DNA from: DASRCB01 sp035653295
Lineage (GTDB): Bacteria > Acidobacteriota > Terriglobia > Bryobacterales > Bryobacteraceae
DNA: 17,419 nt
Direction of reading: 5' to 3'
Assembly: GCA_035653295.1 (NCBI GenBank)
Contig: DASRCB010000288.1
Coordinates: 1 to 17,419 of the forward strand
Below the pieces are notes generated by a model. The model saw nothing but the letters and a program-made list of their open reading frames with translations, did not search any database and was not told the DNA's origin. Positions 1 through 6,485 of the stretch are shown here, one piece after another (position 1 is the stretch's first letter; every line of letters begins with the position of its first letter). Position numbers and translations under genes: made by a program.

Positions 1-1
1 T

Positions 2-763
2 CTGCCGGTGCTCATCGGCAAGCTGGCCGCGATCGAGGGCGTGCGCGACCTGTCGCTGACCACCAACGGGGTGCTCCTGGCGCAGCACGCGGAGGCGCTG
101 TACGGCGCCGGTCTGCGGCGCATCAATGTTCATCTGGACACGCTGGATGCCGAGCGCTTCCGCCAGATCACGCGCCGCGACGAACTGGGGCGCGTGCTGG
201 AGGGACTGGAAACGGCGCGGCGCCTGGGCTTTGGTCCGATCAAGATCAATGCCGTCGCGGTGAAGGGGCTTGTGGAGCCGGATATCGTTCCGCTGGCGCG
301 TTTCGGCCGCGAGAACGATTACGAGATCCGCTTCATCGAGTTCATGCCGCTGGACGCGCAGGGGCTCTGGGACCGCGGCCGCGTGCTGCTGGCCGACGAC
401 ATCATCGCCACGCTCTCGCGCGAGATCGCGCCCCTGCTGGAGATTCCCGACCGCGATCCGAGGGCGCCCGCGACCGAATATCGTTATGCGGACGGCATTG
501 GCCGCGTTGGTTTCATCGCCTCCGTCAGCCGCCCCTTCTGTTTGAACTGCAATCGCGTGCGCCTCACCAGCGACGGCAAGCTGCGCTATTGCCTGTTCGC
601 CATCGAAGAGACGGACGTCAAGGGCCTGCTGCGCGGCGGCGCGCCGGACGCCGATATCGCCACAGCGATTCGCGCCAACGTCGGCGGCAAGTGGCTGGGA
701 CATGAGATCGGCAGCTCGCAGTTCGTGGCGCCGCCTCGCCCCATGCACGCCATTGGCGGGTAG
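2..763 (+). CDS. moaA: GTP 3',8-cyclase MoaA, C-terminal part (5' end outside window)
   Basis: This radical-SAM enzyme converts GTP to 3',8-cyclo-GTP, the first step of molybdenum cofactor synthesis in the cytoplasm. The reading frame is already open at base 2, where it reads L-P-V-L-I-G-K, so the GTG at 8 is an internal codon and the true start lies upstream. The N-terminal radical-SAM CxxxCxxC motif is therefore not visible. Visible are the barrel segments LTTNGVLL, HLDTLDAERF and IRFIEFMPLD, and the second cluster ligands in C-X2-C-X13-C spacing (C178, C181, C195 counted from base 8) within FCLNCNRVRLTSDGKLRYC. The protein ends in the family's Gly-Gly tail (HAIGG), which is needed for activity in characterised MoaA proteins. 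The next gene starts 10 bases downstream, so co-transcription is possible. Identification is firm; only the 5' part is missing. Confidence 0.95.
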   Translation: MPVLIGKLAAIEGVRDLSLTTNGVLLAQHAEALYGAGLRRINVHLDTLDAERFRQITRRDELGRVLEGLETARRLGFGPIKINAVAVKGLVEPDIVPLARFGRENDYEIRFIEFMPLDAQGLWDRGRVLLADDIIATLSREIAPLLEIPDRDPRAPATEYRYADGIGRVGFIASVSRPFCLNCNRVRLTSDGKLRYCLFAIEETDVKGLLRGGAPDADIATAIRANVGGKWLGHEIGSSQFVAPPRPMHAIGG

Positions 764-773
764 AATAGCGGTC

Positions 774-1502
774 ATGTTCCGCCGCTTGCTGACGGCCCTC
801 GGCCTGGGGGCGTGTCTTTCAGCCGCGCCGGCGGATTGGAAGATCACCACGGCGACTACCTGGAACGGGCATCGCTCGGTGTCGACCGAGTACTACAAAG
901 GCAAGCTGCGGCGAACCGACCACACCGAAGGCGCCTCAGTGGTCGACCGGGAACACGGGCGGCAGATCGTGTGGTCAAACAGTCTGCGGCAATATGTAGT
1001 GAATCGGCTGCATTATGCAGCCCGAATCGTCGCGGTGACCGGTCCGCGGATCCTCATCGAGGAGGACACCGCGGATACCGGCGAACGGCGGAAGTTCTTC
1101 GGTCATGAAGCGCGGCATCTCATCACGCGTGCGACCCGCGGCGGCGCCGAGGAGAGTACGACGGACGGCTGGTACGTCGACTCGCCCGACTTGCCACGCG
1201 AACTGCGCGCCAGCTCCGTTTATCTGCTCGCGGCCAACGGCCAGCGCCCCGACATCCGCGTGCATCGGAGTGGTCCGGCGCCGTCCGGCCTGATGGTGTA
1301 CGGGCGAAAGATGTCGGGCACTGGCACGTGGACGATCGAAGTGACCGACCTGTTTGAGGGCATCCTGCCGGACAGCGCCTTCCAAGCGCCGCCCGGCTTC
1401 ACTCGTGTGATCGAGTTCCCAGGCGACTACCCGCTGCCGTGGACCGAGCGCCTGCGCCGCGGCTGGGAGATGCTGGAGGACTGGATCTCGGGCGTTGTAT
1501 GA
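774..1502 (+). CDS. Small exported protein of unknown function
   Basis: This encodes 242 residues that I do not recognise as a named family. I chose the ATG at 774 because it directly precedes a short basic stretch (MFRR) and a hydrophobic run (LLTALGLGACLSAAPA) typical of a signal peptide. Starts further upstream would lie inside moaA. The LGAC stretch could be a lipobox, making this a lipoprotein; cleavage after the Ala-rich stretch is the alternative. The mature part is rich in beta-strand patterns and charged residues (STEYYKGKLRRTDH, RQIVWSNSLRQYVVN, STTDGWYVD). It resembles small periplasmic proteins of the DUF4412/LolA-like type, but that is an inference from pattern only. No strong ribosome binding site is visible. 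The gene follows moaA by 10 bases and converges on the next gene with only 3 bases between the two stop codons. Confidence 0.75.
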   Translation: MFRRLLTALGLGACLSAAPADWKITTATTWNGHRSVSTEYYKGKLRRTDHTEGASVVDREHGRQIVWSNSLRQYVVNRLHYAARIVAVTGPRILIEEDTADTGERRKFFGHEARHLITRATRGGAEESTTDGWYVDSPDLPRELRASSVYLLAANGQRPDIRVHRSGPAPSGLMVYGRKMSGTGTWTIEVTDLFEGILPDSAFQAPPGFTRVIEFPGDYPLPWTERLRRGWEMLEDWISGVV

Positions 1503-1505
1503 GTC

Positions 1506-1841
1506 CTAATTCGCCACCGAGCGGCTCTGCGGCCGATGGGATTTGTGCTGCTCCGGCAGCAGCTGCAGCGCGGAGCGCAGCGCCTTCTCTGCCAGGCTCC
1601 AGTTGCCTTCGGTAATATGCCGCTCAGCGGACTTGATATCTCTGAGCACCGCGTGGCGAAGGCCGGAAAAACGCACCGGGGCCGGCCGGTACTCACGGCC
1701 CAGCGGATCGGGCGGGGCGAACGTGTCGGCCAGTTCGGCGGCCAGAGCTCGCGCCTGGCTGGCGGCTTGATCGGTTTGGCGCCCTTCGATGCTCTGAAGC
1801 AGCTCCGCAAGAGGTCGTCGCAGGTCGTTGGGATCTGTCAT
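1506..1841 (-). CDS. Small hypothetical protein, probably helical
   Basis: This reads as 111 residues starting at MTDPNDLRRPLAELL. I preferred the ATG whose complement lies at 1839-1841 over the one 22 codons upstream because the protein from here has a normal composition and a weak GAGAG element precedes it by about 9 bases. The upstream extension (MHMTSTMYWTTPGVW) looks like non-coding sequence. The chain is mostly alpha-helical by pattern, with two amphipathic stretches (QAASQARALAAELADTF and SLAEKALRSALQLL). The second resembles a tetratricopeptide-like helix. There are no membrane segments or catalytic motifs. Overlapping frames are also open here because of the high GC, so this is the most plausible of several readings rather than a certain gene. 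Confidence 0.55.
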   Translation of the reverse strand: MTDPNDLRRPLAELLQSIEGRQTDQAASQARALAAELADTFAPPDPLGREYRPAPVRFSGLRHAVLRDIKSAERHITEGNWSLAEKALRSALQLLPEQHKSHRPQSRSVAN

Positions 1842-1950
1842 GAAAGCGCTCTCGGAGCGAAGCCAGACGCCAGGGGTTGTCCAGTACATGGTGGAGGTCA
1901 TATGCAATTCCCGGCGAGCGTCCAGCCCGCACAGTAGTAATACGATTCAG

Positions 1951-1962
1951 ACCGAAATCGGT
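1951..1962. promoter_or_regulatory. Short inverted repeat upstream of the amidohydrolase gene
   Basis: The 184-base gap 1842-2025 separates the divergent hypothetical gene from the propeller-amidohydrolase gene. It contains the inverted repeat ACCGA-AA-TCGGT, 64-75 bases before the ATG at 2026. This is a plausible operator position, but such short palindromes also arise by chance. I see no convincing -35/-10 pair in the gap. Confidence 0.2.
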
Positions 1963-2012
1963 TCCGTCAAGCTTGCAGCCAATCCGCACCCGCCCCGCAT
2001 CCCGTAACTGTT

Positions 2013-2018
2013 AAAGGA
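2013..2018 (+). promoter_or_regulatory. Ribosome binding site for the propeller-amidohydrolase
   Basis: AAAGGA lies 7 bases before the ATG at 2026. It decides that start over the in-frame TTG at 2020. Confidence 0.6.
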
Positions 2019-2025
2019 CTTGCGC

Positions 2026-2925
2026 ATGAAGAGAGTCGGCCTCTGTGCGGCCTCCGTGCCGTTCGCCTGCGCAATCAGTGCGCGTACGATCGCGTTCGAC
2101 ACCACTCGCGTAAGCGCCGCCAGCATCGCGCTGGCGCCGGACGAACGCACCCTCGTTTTCACCCTGCTGGGCCATCTGTTCCGCCTGCCTGCAACCGGCG
2201 GTGCTGCGCAGCAGCTGACGTTCGGTCCTTATTACGACAGCGAGCCCGGCTTCTCGCCGGACGGCGCCCGGGTCGCGTTCACTTCGGATCGCGACGGCAG
2301 CGAGGGAAATATCTTCGTGCTCACGCTCGAGGACGGCGAGATCGTTCAACTTACGCATGATGCGCACGCAGGCGCACCGGTGTGGAGTCCGGACGGAAGG
2401 TCGATCGCCTATCTGCGGTACGAAAGCTGGACACACCAGGCGCCAACTCCTTCCGTGGTCGTCCGAGCTTCCGTCAATGACCACCAGTGCGAGCCGATAA
2501 CCGCGCCCGCGAAGCGCATCACCTCCCTTTTCTATCTCCCGGGCGGACGGCTCGCCTGGTCTGTGCTGGAAGGAGATGATTCAGCCTTCGTCACGAGGAT
2601 TGAAGCCATTGATGCACAAGGCTCCGTGTCGACGGTGCGAACCATCCCCGGATCCATTAGCCGAGTGCGCGCCAGCTCCGATGGCGCCGGACTGTACTGT
2701 GATCGGACGACACACGGCAGCTGGTTTATCGAAACCGCTGAAGACCTGCTGTTCGTTCCCATGACAGGGCCGGAAAGGCAGGTGACCCCCGTTACCGCTC
2801 TGCCGCCGTTTGCCGTGAGCACCAGCGCCAAACACATCTACATGGGTCAGACGGGCCGCCTGTGGAGCGTGCTTCTGCCTTCAGGCGTGGGCCAACCCCT
2901 GCCGCTGCGCGCGCGTGAAGCTTGA
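2026..2925 (+). CDS. TolB-like beta-propeller, N-terminal fragment of a frameshifted amidohydrolase
   Basis: These 299 residues are the first part of a propeller-amidohydrolase fusion whose remainder is in another frame at 2915-4951. The protein opens with a probable signal peptide (MKRVGLCAASVPFACAISA) and is therefore expected outside the cytoplasm. It is followed by PD40/TolB-type repeats seen as SPDG motifs: PGFSPDGARVAFTSDRDG and VWSPDGRSIAYL, plus weaker blades. Such propellers usually act as binding or scaffold domains. The frame ends in GRLWSVLLPSGVGQPLPLRA and then runs through three stray codons into TGA at 2923-2925. The sense of the protein continues without a break in the +1 frame as VKLEVEE. 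Without the frameshift the product would be about 977 residues, a size I expect for this architecture. Whether this fragment alone folds or is made is unknown. Confidence 0.8.
   Translation: MKRVGLCAASVPFACAISARTIAFDTTRVSAASIALAPDERTLVFTLLGHLFRLPATGGAAQQLTFGPYYDSEPGFSPDGARVAFTSDRDGSEGNIFVLTLEDGEIVQLTHDAHAGAPVWSPDGRSIAYLRYESWTHQAPTPSVVVRASVNDHQCEPITAPAKRITSLFYLPGGRLAWSVLEGDDSAFVTRIEAIDAQGSVSTVRTIPGSISRVRASSDGAGLYCDRTTHGSWFIETAEDLLFVPMTGPERQVTPVTALPPFAVSTSAKHIYMGQTGRLWSVLLPSGVGQPLPLRAREA
2907..2915 (+). repeat. (GC)4-G dinucleotide tract at the frameshift point
   Basis: The run GCGCGCGCG sits exactly where the reading frame changes. Adding one GC unit would restore a continuous frame, reading leucine-arginine-alanine-arginine and then VKLEVEE. 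Short GC repeats are prone to slippage both in replication and in sequencing, so a lost 2-base unit is the simplest explanation. Confidence 0.75.
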
Positions 2926-4951
2926 AGTCGAGGAGATCTCCAGGCCCGCGGCGGCCGTGGCGCCGCAAGCGAATGCACCGCGCGCGATTCTGATGCCGCG
3001 TGTTTCTCCGGACGGAACGATGCTGGTGTTCTCGGCCGCAGGCTTCCTGTGGAAGCAACTGTTGAGCGGGGGTAAGGCGGAGCGGGTCACCGCCGATACG
3101 GCGCTCGAAGGGGAGCCCGCGTTTTCTTCCGATGGCCATCAGTTGGCGTATGTCCGCAGTCAGTACGGCGAGGATACGAGCCGCATTCTCGACCTTGTCA
3201 CGGGCCAAAGCCGGGCGCTCGCGTCCGCGCAGAGCTTCTCCGAACTGGACTGGAGCCCTGATGGGAAGCGCATTCTCGCCGTGGTGGGCGAGGGCTTCGA
3301 CCAGCACGTTTCTTCCTATGCCGTGAGCGATGGGAAACCCGAACGCCTGTACGACGCCGGTTCGTGGTCGCCGCGGCCGCAATTCTCCAGCGATGGCAGG
3401 ACCCTGTATTATTCATCCGACGCCGGCGGCGTCGGCAACCTGTACCGCAAGGCGCTGGACGGTGGCTCGGAGTCACGTCAGATCTCGCACCTGACGCGGC
3501 ATCTCAGCGATGCGCGGATCTCGGCCGACGGCAAGCGCGTCGTGTTCCGGCGAAACCGGTCCATCCTGACGGCCTCGCTGGCGAAGGATTCCTTCGGCGA
3601 CGCCGACGTGCGCGAACTCTCGGCGGAAGGCGGAGACGCGTTCACGCTGACTCCGGATGGCGCGGCAGTCGTCTACGCGGTCGGCGGCCGCGTGTGGCGG
3701 CAGCCGGTGTCCGGAGGGGCGCGCGAGGAGATCGCCATCCATCTGGACCTGCCGCGTGGCCATCCGCCGCCGCTCCTGCTTCGAAATGTGCGCGTGCTCG
3801 ACGTGAGCGCGGGAGTGTTTCACGACCCGGCGTCGCTGCTGATCGAGAACGGCAGGATTCAATCGATCGGGAATGCAACCGACGGCAGAATGCCGCAAGG
3901 GACCATCGTGGTCGACGCGGGAGGCCGTTTCGCCATCCCCGGGCTGTTCGACATGCACGCGCATACTACCGGGGCAAACGAAGAGGCGCTTCTGGCGTAC
4001 GGCGTCACGTCGGTGCGGGATCCCGGCGGCAGTCTGGCCTGGATTGGCGCCATGGAGGATCGCGGCGAGAGCACCGGCTCACCCGTGGCCCGGCACTTCT
4101 ATTCGGGAGAGATCTTCGAAGGCGATCGCCCTTACTTCGGCGACAGCTTCCTTCAGATCGACAACGACGAGGATGCGCACGCGTATGTGCGCATGTTGCA
4201 ACGCCTTGGCGCCAGCTTGATCAAGGTTTATCCCTCGCTGTCCTGGCCGTTAAAGAAGACCGTCGCGGCGGAGGCGCATCGGCTTGGCCTGCCGGTGGTC
4301 GGACACGGCATGAGCCTGGAGGAAATCATCAAAAGCGTGAACCTCGGTTTCTTCTCGCTGGAGCACAACACGGAGCTCGATCGCGCCTATGATGACGTGC
4401 TCCAAATGCTGGCCGCCACCGGCACGCGCTGGGACCCGACGCTCGCCGTGGGGGGCGCCGATTCACTGCTCCTGCGCGACGAACCTGAGCGGCTACGCGA
4501 TGCGAAGTTCCAGGCTCTGACTCCGCGGTGGATGATTGACATGGCGCGCTTCGCGGGTTACAACCGCGCCGTTCCGACCAGCATTTTGCGCGGGGTCGTG
4601 GCGGGGCAGATGGCCGCTGTCGGACGGGCGCACGAGCTCGGCGTCGTGTTACTGGCGGGCACCGATCCGCAGAACGCCGAGTGCTTTTATGGCTCCTCGC
4701 TGCACTGGGAGCTGGCGCGTTTTGTGCAGGCCGGACTTCCGCCCGCGAAAGTCCTTCGCATCGCCACACGCGATGCCGCTCTGGCCGTTCGAACGCCGGA
4801 TCTCGGCGCCATCGAAGCTGGCAAGCTCGCCGACATTATCCTCCTCAATGCCGATCCTCTGCAAAACATTCACAACACCGAGGCGATCTGGCGAGTGGTG
4901 AAAGGCGGCTGGGTGTTCGATCCCGATCAGTTGAAGAGGCCGGCCAAATAG
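2915..4951 (+). CDS. Amidohydrolase with TolB-like propeller blades, C-terminal fragment of the frameshifted gene
   Basis: The open frame codes for 678 residues if read from the GTG at 2915. No ribosome binding site precedes that GTG, so I take it as the continuation of the gene begun at 2026. Residues 1 to about 290 carry more propeller blades (VSPDGTMLVF, FSSDGHQLAY, WSPDGKRILAVV, FSSDGRTLYYSS, ISADGKRVVF). The rest is a metal-dependent amidohydrolase. It shows a short N-terminal beta domain (LLIENGRIQSIG), the H-x-H metal motif in FDMHAHT (H348, H350), a candidate carboxylated lysine in LIKVYPS (K437), H464 in VGHGMS, H484 in LEHNTE and D584 in AGTDPQ. This is the binuclear, imidazolonepropionase/prolidase-like set. 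The end (KLADIILLNADPL) is typical of the superfamily. The substrate cannot be deduced. The catalytic part looks intact, so the damage lies only at the joint. Confidence 0.85.
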   Translation: MKLEVEEISRPAAAVAPQANAPRAILMPRVSPDGTMLVFSAAGFLWKQLLSGGKAERVTADTALEGEPAFSSDGHQLAYVRSQYGEDTSRILDLVTGQSRALASAQSFSELDWSPDGKRILAVVGEGFDQHVSSYAVSDGKPERLYDAGSWSPRPQFSSDGRTLYYSSDAGGVGNLYRKALDGGSESRQISHLTRHLSDARISADGKRVVFRRNRSILTASLAKDSFGDADVRELSAEGGDAFTLTPDGAAVVYAVGGRVWRQPVSGGAREEIAIHLDLPRGHPPPLLLRNVRVLDVSAGVFHDPASLLIENGRIQSIGNATDGRMPQGTIVVDAGGRFAIPGLFDMHAHTTGANEEALLAYGVTSVRDPGGSLAWIGAMEDRGESTGSPVARHFYSGEIFEGDRPYFGDSFLQIDNDEDAHAYVRMLQRLGASLIKVYPSLSWPLKKTVAAEAHRLGLPVVGHGMSLEEIIKSVNLGFFSLEHNTELDRAYDDVLQMLAATGTRWDPTLAVGGADSLLLRDEPERLRDAKFQALTPRWMIDMARFAGYNRAVPTSILRGVVAGQMAAVGRAHELGVVLLAGTDPQNAECFYGSSLHWELARFVQAGLPPAKVLRIATRDAALAVRTPDLGAIEAGKLADIILLNADPLQNIHNTEAIWRVVKGGWVFDPDQLKRPAK

Positions 4952-4961
4952 CGGCCGCCAG

Positions 4962-5462
4962 TCAATCGAGCAGCGAGCGAATGCCGCGCCACGCGGCCAC
5001 CGTCACCACCCCGTACAGCGCGTGCTGCGCGACGTTGTTGACCACCTGCGTCGCGGTCTGCTGCTGCACAGGCGGGGAAAGCCGCAGTCCGGGCAACCAG
5101 CCCAGATAGCCGATGCCCCACACTGCGACACCAAGGGCGACGCCATCGACGAGAACGCTGGTGTGCCGGCCGCGCAGGGTGAGGTAAATTGCCGGCCAGA
5201 GCGCGCCGTAAGCGAACGACAGCGCCGAGGCCGCTGTGTCGCGCTCGGCCGTGGTCACCTGGTTCCGGGTGCGCCGCGGCAGCAGCGCTTCGGCCTTGTC
5301 CACCATGTAGTGGCCAGGTTCGCAAAGCATCGGAGGCAATGTGTGCGGGGCGTAGCGGTAAGACGCCTCGTGCGTCATGTGCAGAGCCAGCGTACCCGCG
5401 GCTCCGGAAGCGGCGCCCGAGGCGATCGATTCCAGCAATCTGCGCGTATAGCGTGACTTCAT
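4962..5462 (-). CDS. Small membrane protein, possibly YagU/DUF1440-like
   Basis: This encodes 166 residues with about four hydrophobic segments: one near residues 12-28 and three after residue 80 (ALSFAYGALWPAIYLTL, VALGVAVWGIGYLGWLPG, ALYGVVTVAAW). A soluble loop rich in charged residues (MVDKAEALLPRRTRNQVTTAERD) lies between the first and second. The Gly/Ala-rich start (GAASGAAGTLALHMTHEA) and overall layout recall the DUF1440/YagU inner-membrane proteins. I have only pattern resemblance for that, and its role is unknown. A good ribosome binding site (GAGGT) lies 4 bases before the ATG and overlaps the stop codon of the yqeY-family gene upstream. The two genes are 7 bases apart and almost certainly co-transcribed and translationally coupled. 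Confidence 0.75.
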   Translation of the reverse strand: MKSRYTRRLLESIASGAASGAAGTLALHMTHEASYRYAPHTLPPMLCEPGHYMVDKAEALLPRRTRNQVTTAERDTAASALSFAYGALWPAIYLTLRGRHTSVLVDGVALGVAVWGIGYLGWLPGLRLSPPVQQQTATQVVNNVAQHALYGVVTVAAWRGIRSLLD

Positions 5463-5466
5463 AGCT

Positions 5467-5471
5467 ACCTC
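5467..5471 (-). promoter_or_regulatory. Ribosome binding site overlapping the yqeY stop codon
   Basis: On the minus strand the sequence TGAGGTAGCTATG combines the yqeY stop (TGA), the Shine-Dalgarno element (GAGGT) and the next start codon. This arrangement favours translational coupling. Confidence 0.6.
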
Positions 5472-5919
5472 ACTGACTCAGCCGCGCCTTCACTTTCTCG
5501 CTTAATGCCCGGCCATCGACGCGGCGTCCCGCCAGCTTCGCCTGTGCGGCCTTCATCACCACACCCATCTGCTTAGCAGACGTGACGCCGGTTTCGTTTA
5601 GCGCGGCGTCGATAGCGGCGCTGATCTCCTCTTCGCCGGCCGAGGCCGGCATATAGCTCTCTACCAGTTTCAGTTCGGCCTCCTCTTTGTCGGCGAGGTC
5701 CGGCCGATTGCCTTTGCGGTACATCTCGATGGAATCGCGCCGCTGCTTCACCAGTGTGTTCAGCACCTGCAGTTCGGTCTGGTCGTCGAGCGGTTTCATG
5801 CTGTCGACTTCATGCTTTTTGAGCGCGCTCTTGATGAGCCGAATGGCGTTCAAACGGGCCTCGTCTTTGGCCCGCATTGCCTCGGTCATATCCTTTTGAA
5901 TCCGGTCGAGCAGAGGCAT
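5470..5919 (-). CDS. GatB/YqeY domain-containing protein
   Basis: This encodes 149 residues matching the YqeY family along its whole length. These stand-alone proteins resemble the tail domain of GatB, the amidotransferase subunit that makes Gln-tRNA or Asn-tRNA. They are thought to bind tRNA, but their cellular role is not settled. Recognisable blocks are the N-terminal helices (MPLLDRIQKDMTEAMRAKD, RLNAIRLIKSALKKHEV), the middle (LVKQRRDSIEMYRKGNR, KEEAELKLVESYMP) and the C-terminal helical domain ending in GRRVDGRALSEKVKARL. The length is usual for the family. The ATG (complement at 5917-5919) lies only 26 bases from the ATG of the divergent gene at 5946. A TAGAAT element ends about 8 bases before the start, so the message may be nearly leaderless. 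It heads a two-gene operon with the membrane protein downstream. Confidence 0.92.
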   Translation of the reverse strand: MPLLDRIQKDMTEAMRAKDEARLNAIRLIKSALKKHEVDSMKPLDDQTELQVLNTLVKQRRDSIEMYRKGNRPDLADKEEAELKLVESYMPASAGEEEISAAIDAALNETGVTSAKQMGVVMKAAQAKLAGRRVDGRALSEKVKARLSQ

Positions 5920-5932
5920 GGTCTGATATTCT

Positions 5933-5937
5933 AAAGG
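5933..5937 (+). promoter_or_regulatory. Ribosome binding site for the aminotransferase remnant
   Basis: AAAGG lies 8 bases before the ATG at 5946. It supports that start over the upstream in-frame ATG at 5877, which falls inside the divergent yqeY-family gene. It also shows that the translation signal of the damaged gene is still intact. Confidence 0.5.
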
Positions 5938-5945
5938 TTACTCCC

Positions 5946-6452
5946 ATGCACCTCAGGAAACAAAGGTCGCTCACGCCAGGACCGGCGCCTCTGTATCCCG
6001 GGCCGCTGCGGGCCATGAACCTGAAAAGGCAACGAAAGAACGCGGCCTCCGGCGAATCGAGCCGGACGCCCAAGACAGCGCTGGCGCCGGGACTCGGCGA
6101 AGCGCTGAACTGTGTCAAGCAGATCGGAATACGCAAGCTGTTCGCCCCCAATTCTTCGGCCGCGCCGGTGACCGCCGCCCGCGTATTGCGAGGGATGGAT
6201 TCGGGCGTGATCGTGAAGGAGACCAAGGGCCGTTTTGGAGCCATCATCGCCAACGGCCAGGGATCGCCGAAGGGACTGATCTTCCGCATCGCGCATCTCG
6301 GCTATTTCGACTTCGCCGGTTTGTTCAGTGTGATCGCGGAACTGGCGCTGATTCTGGCGGCCAACGGCCACCCCGTAAAGTTCGGAAGGGGCCTCGCCGC
6401 CGTGCAGAACGTTTATGCCGAAGCTGCGCTGCCACGCGCAGTCGCGGTTTAG
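5946..6452 (+). pseudogene. Class V aminotransferase (serine/alanine-glyoxylate type), internally deleted
   Basis: The frame reads 168 residues where the family has roughly 360-390. Residues 1-24 match the family's start (SLTPGPAPLYPGPLRAM). The chain then jumps to what looks like the segment after the PLP lysine (RKNAASGESSRTPKTAL, GEALNCVKQIG), and jumps again within IGIRKLFAPNSS. It then follows the normal C-terminus (MDSGVIVKE, IIANGQGSPKGLIFRIAHLG, GYFDF). About 175 core residues, including the PLP-binding lysine and substrate loops, and perhaps a further 20 residues later, appear missing. Both losses keep the frame, so the start, ribosome binding site and stop survive. An intact homologue would transfer amino groups between serine or alanine and glyoxylate or phosphohydroxypyruvate. 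That fits serA 33 bases downstream. As read, the protein cannot be a working PLP enzyme. The deletion sizes come from memory of the family, not from an alignment. Confidence 0.8.
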
Positions 6453-6485
6453 TGTTACTAACTCGTCATCGAATTTCGGATAATC

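Noticed and set aside
1427..1937. Alternative open frames on both strands over the small hypothetical gene at 1506-1841
   Set aside because: They overlap the end of the 774-1502 gene or have biased, domain-free compositions. The chosen frame ends neatly 3 bases from the convergent gene.
2915..2917. GTG as an independent start of a separate amidohydrolase gene overlapping the propeller gene
   Set aside because: There is no ribosome binding site and no signal peptide after it, and it falls in the middle of a propeller blade joint. The frameshift explanation fits better.
3364..4392. 342-codon plus-strand frame inside the amidohydrolase gene
   Set aside because: The translation is Arg-rich and without domains, and the overlapping frame carries all amidohydrolase metal ligands.
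5877..5945. Upstream ATG at 5877 as start of the aminotransferase remnant
   Set aside because: It would overlap the divergent yqeY-family gene, and the first 23 residues do not resemble the aminotransferase family. The ATG at 5946 has a proper ribosome binding site and begins the family's N-terminus.
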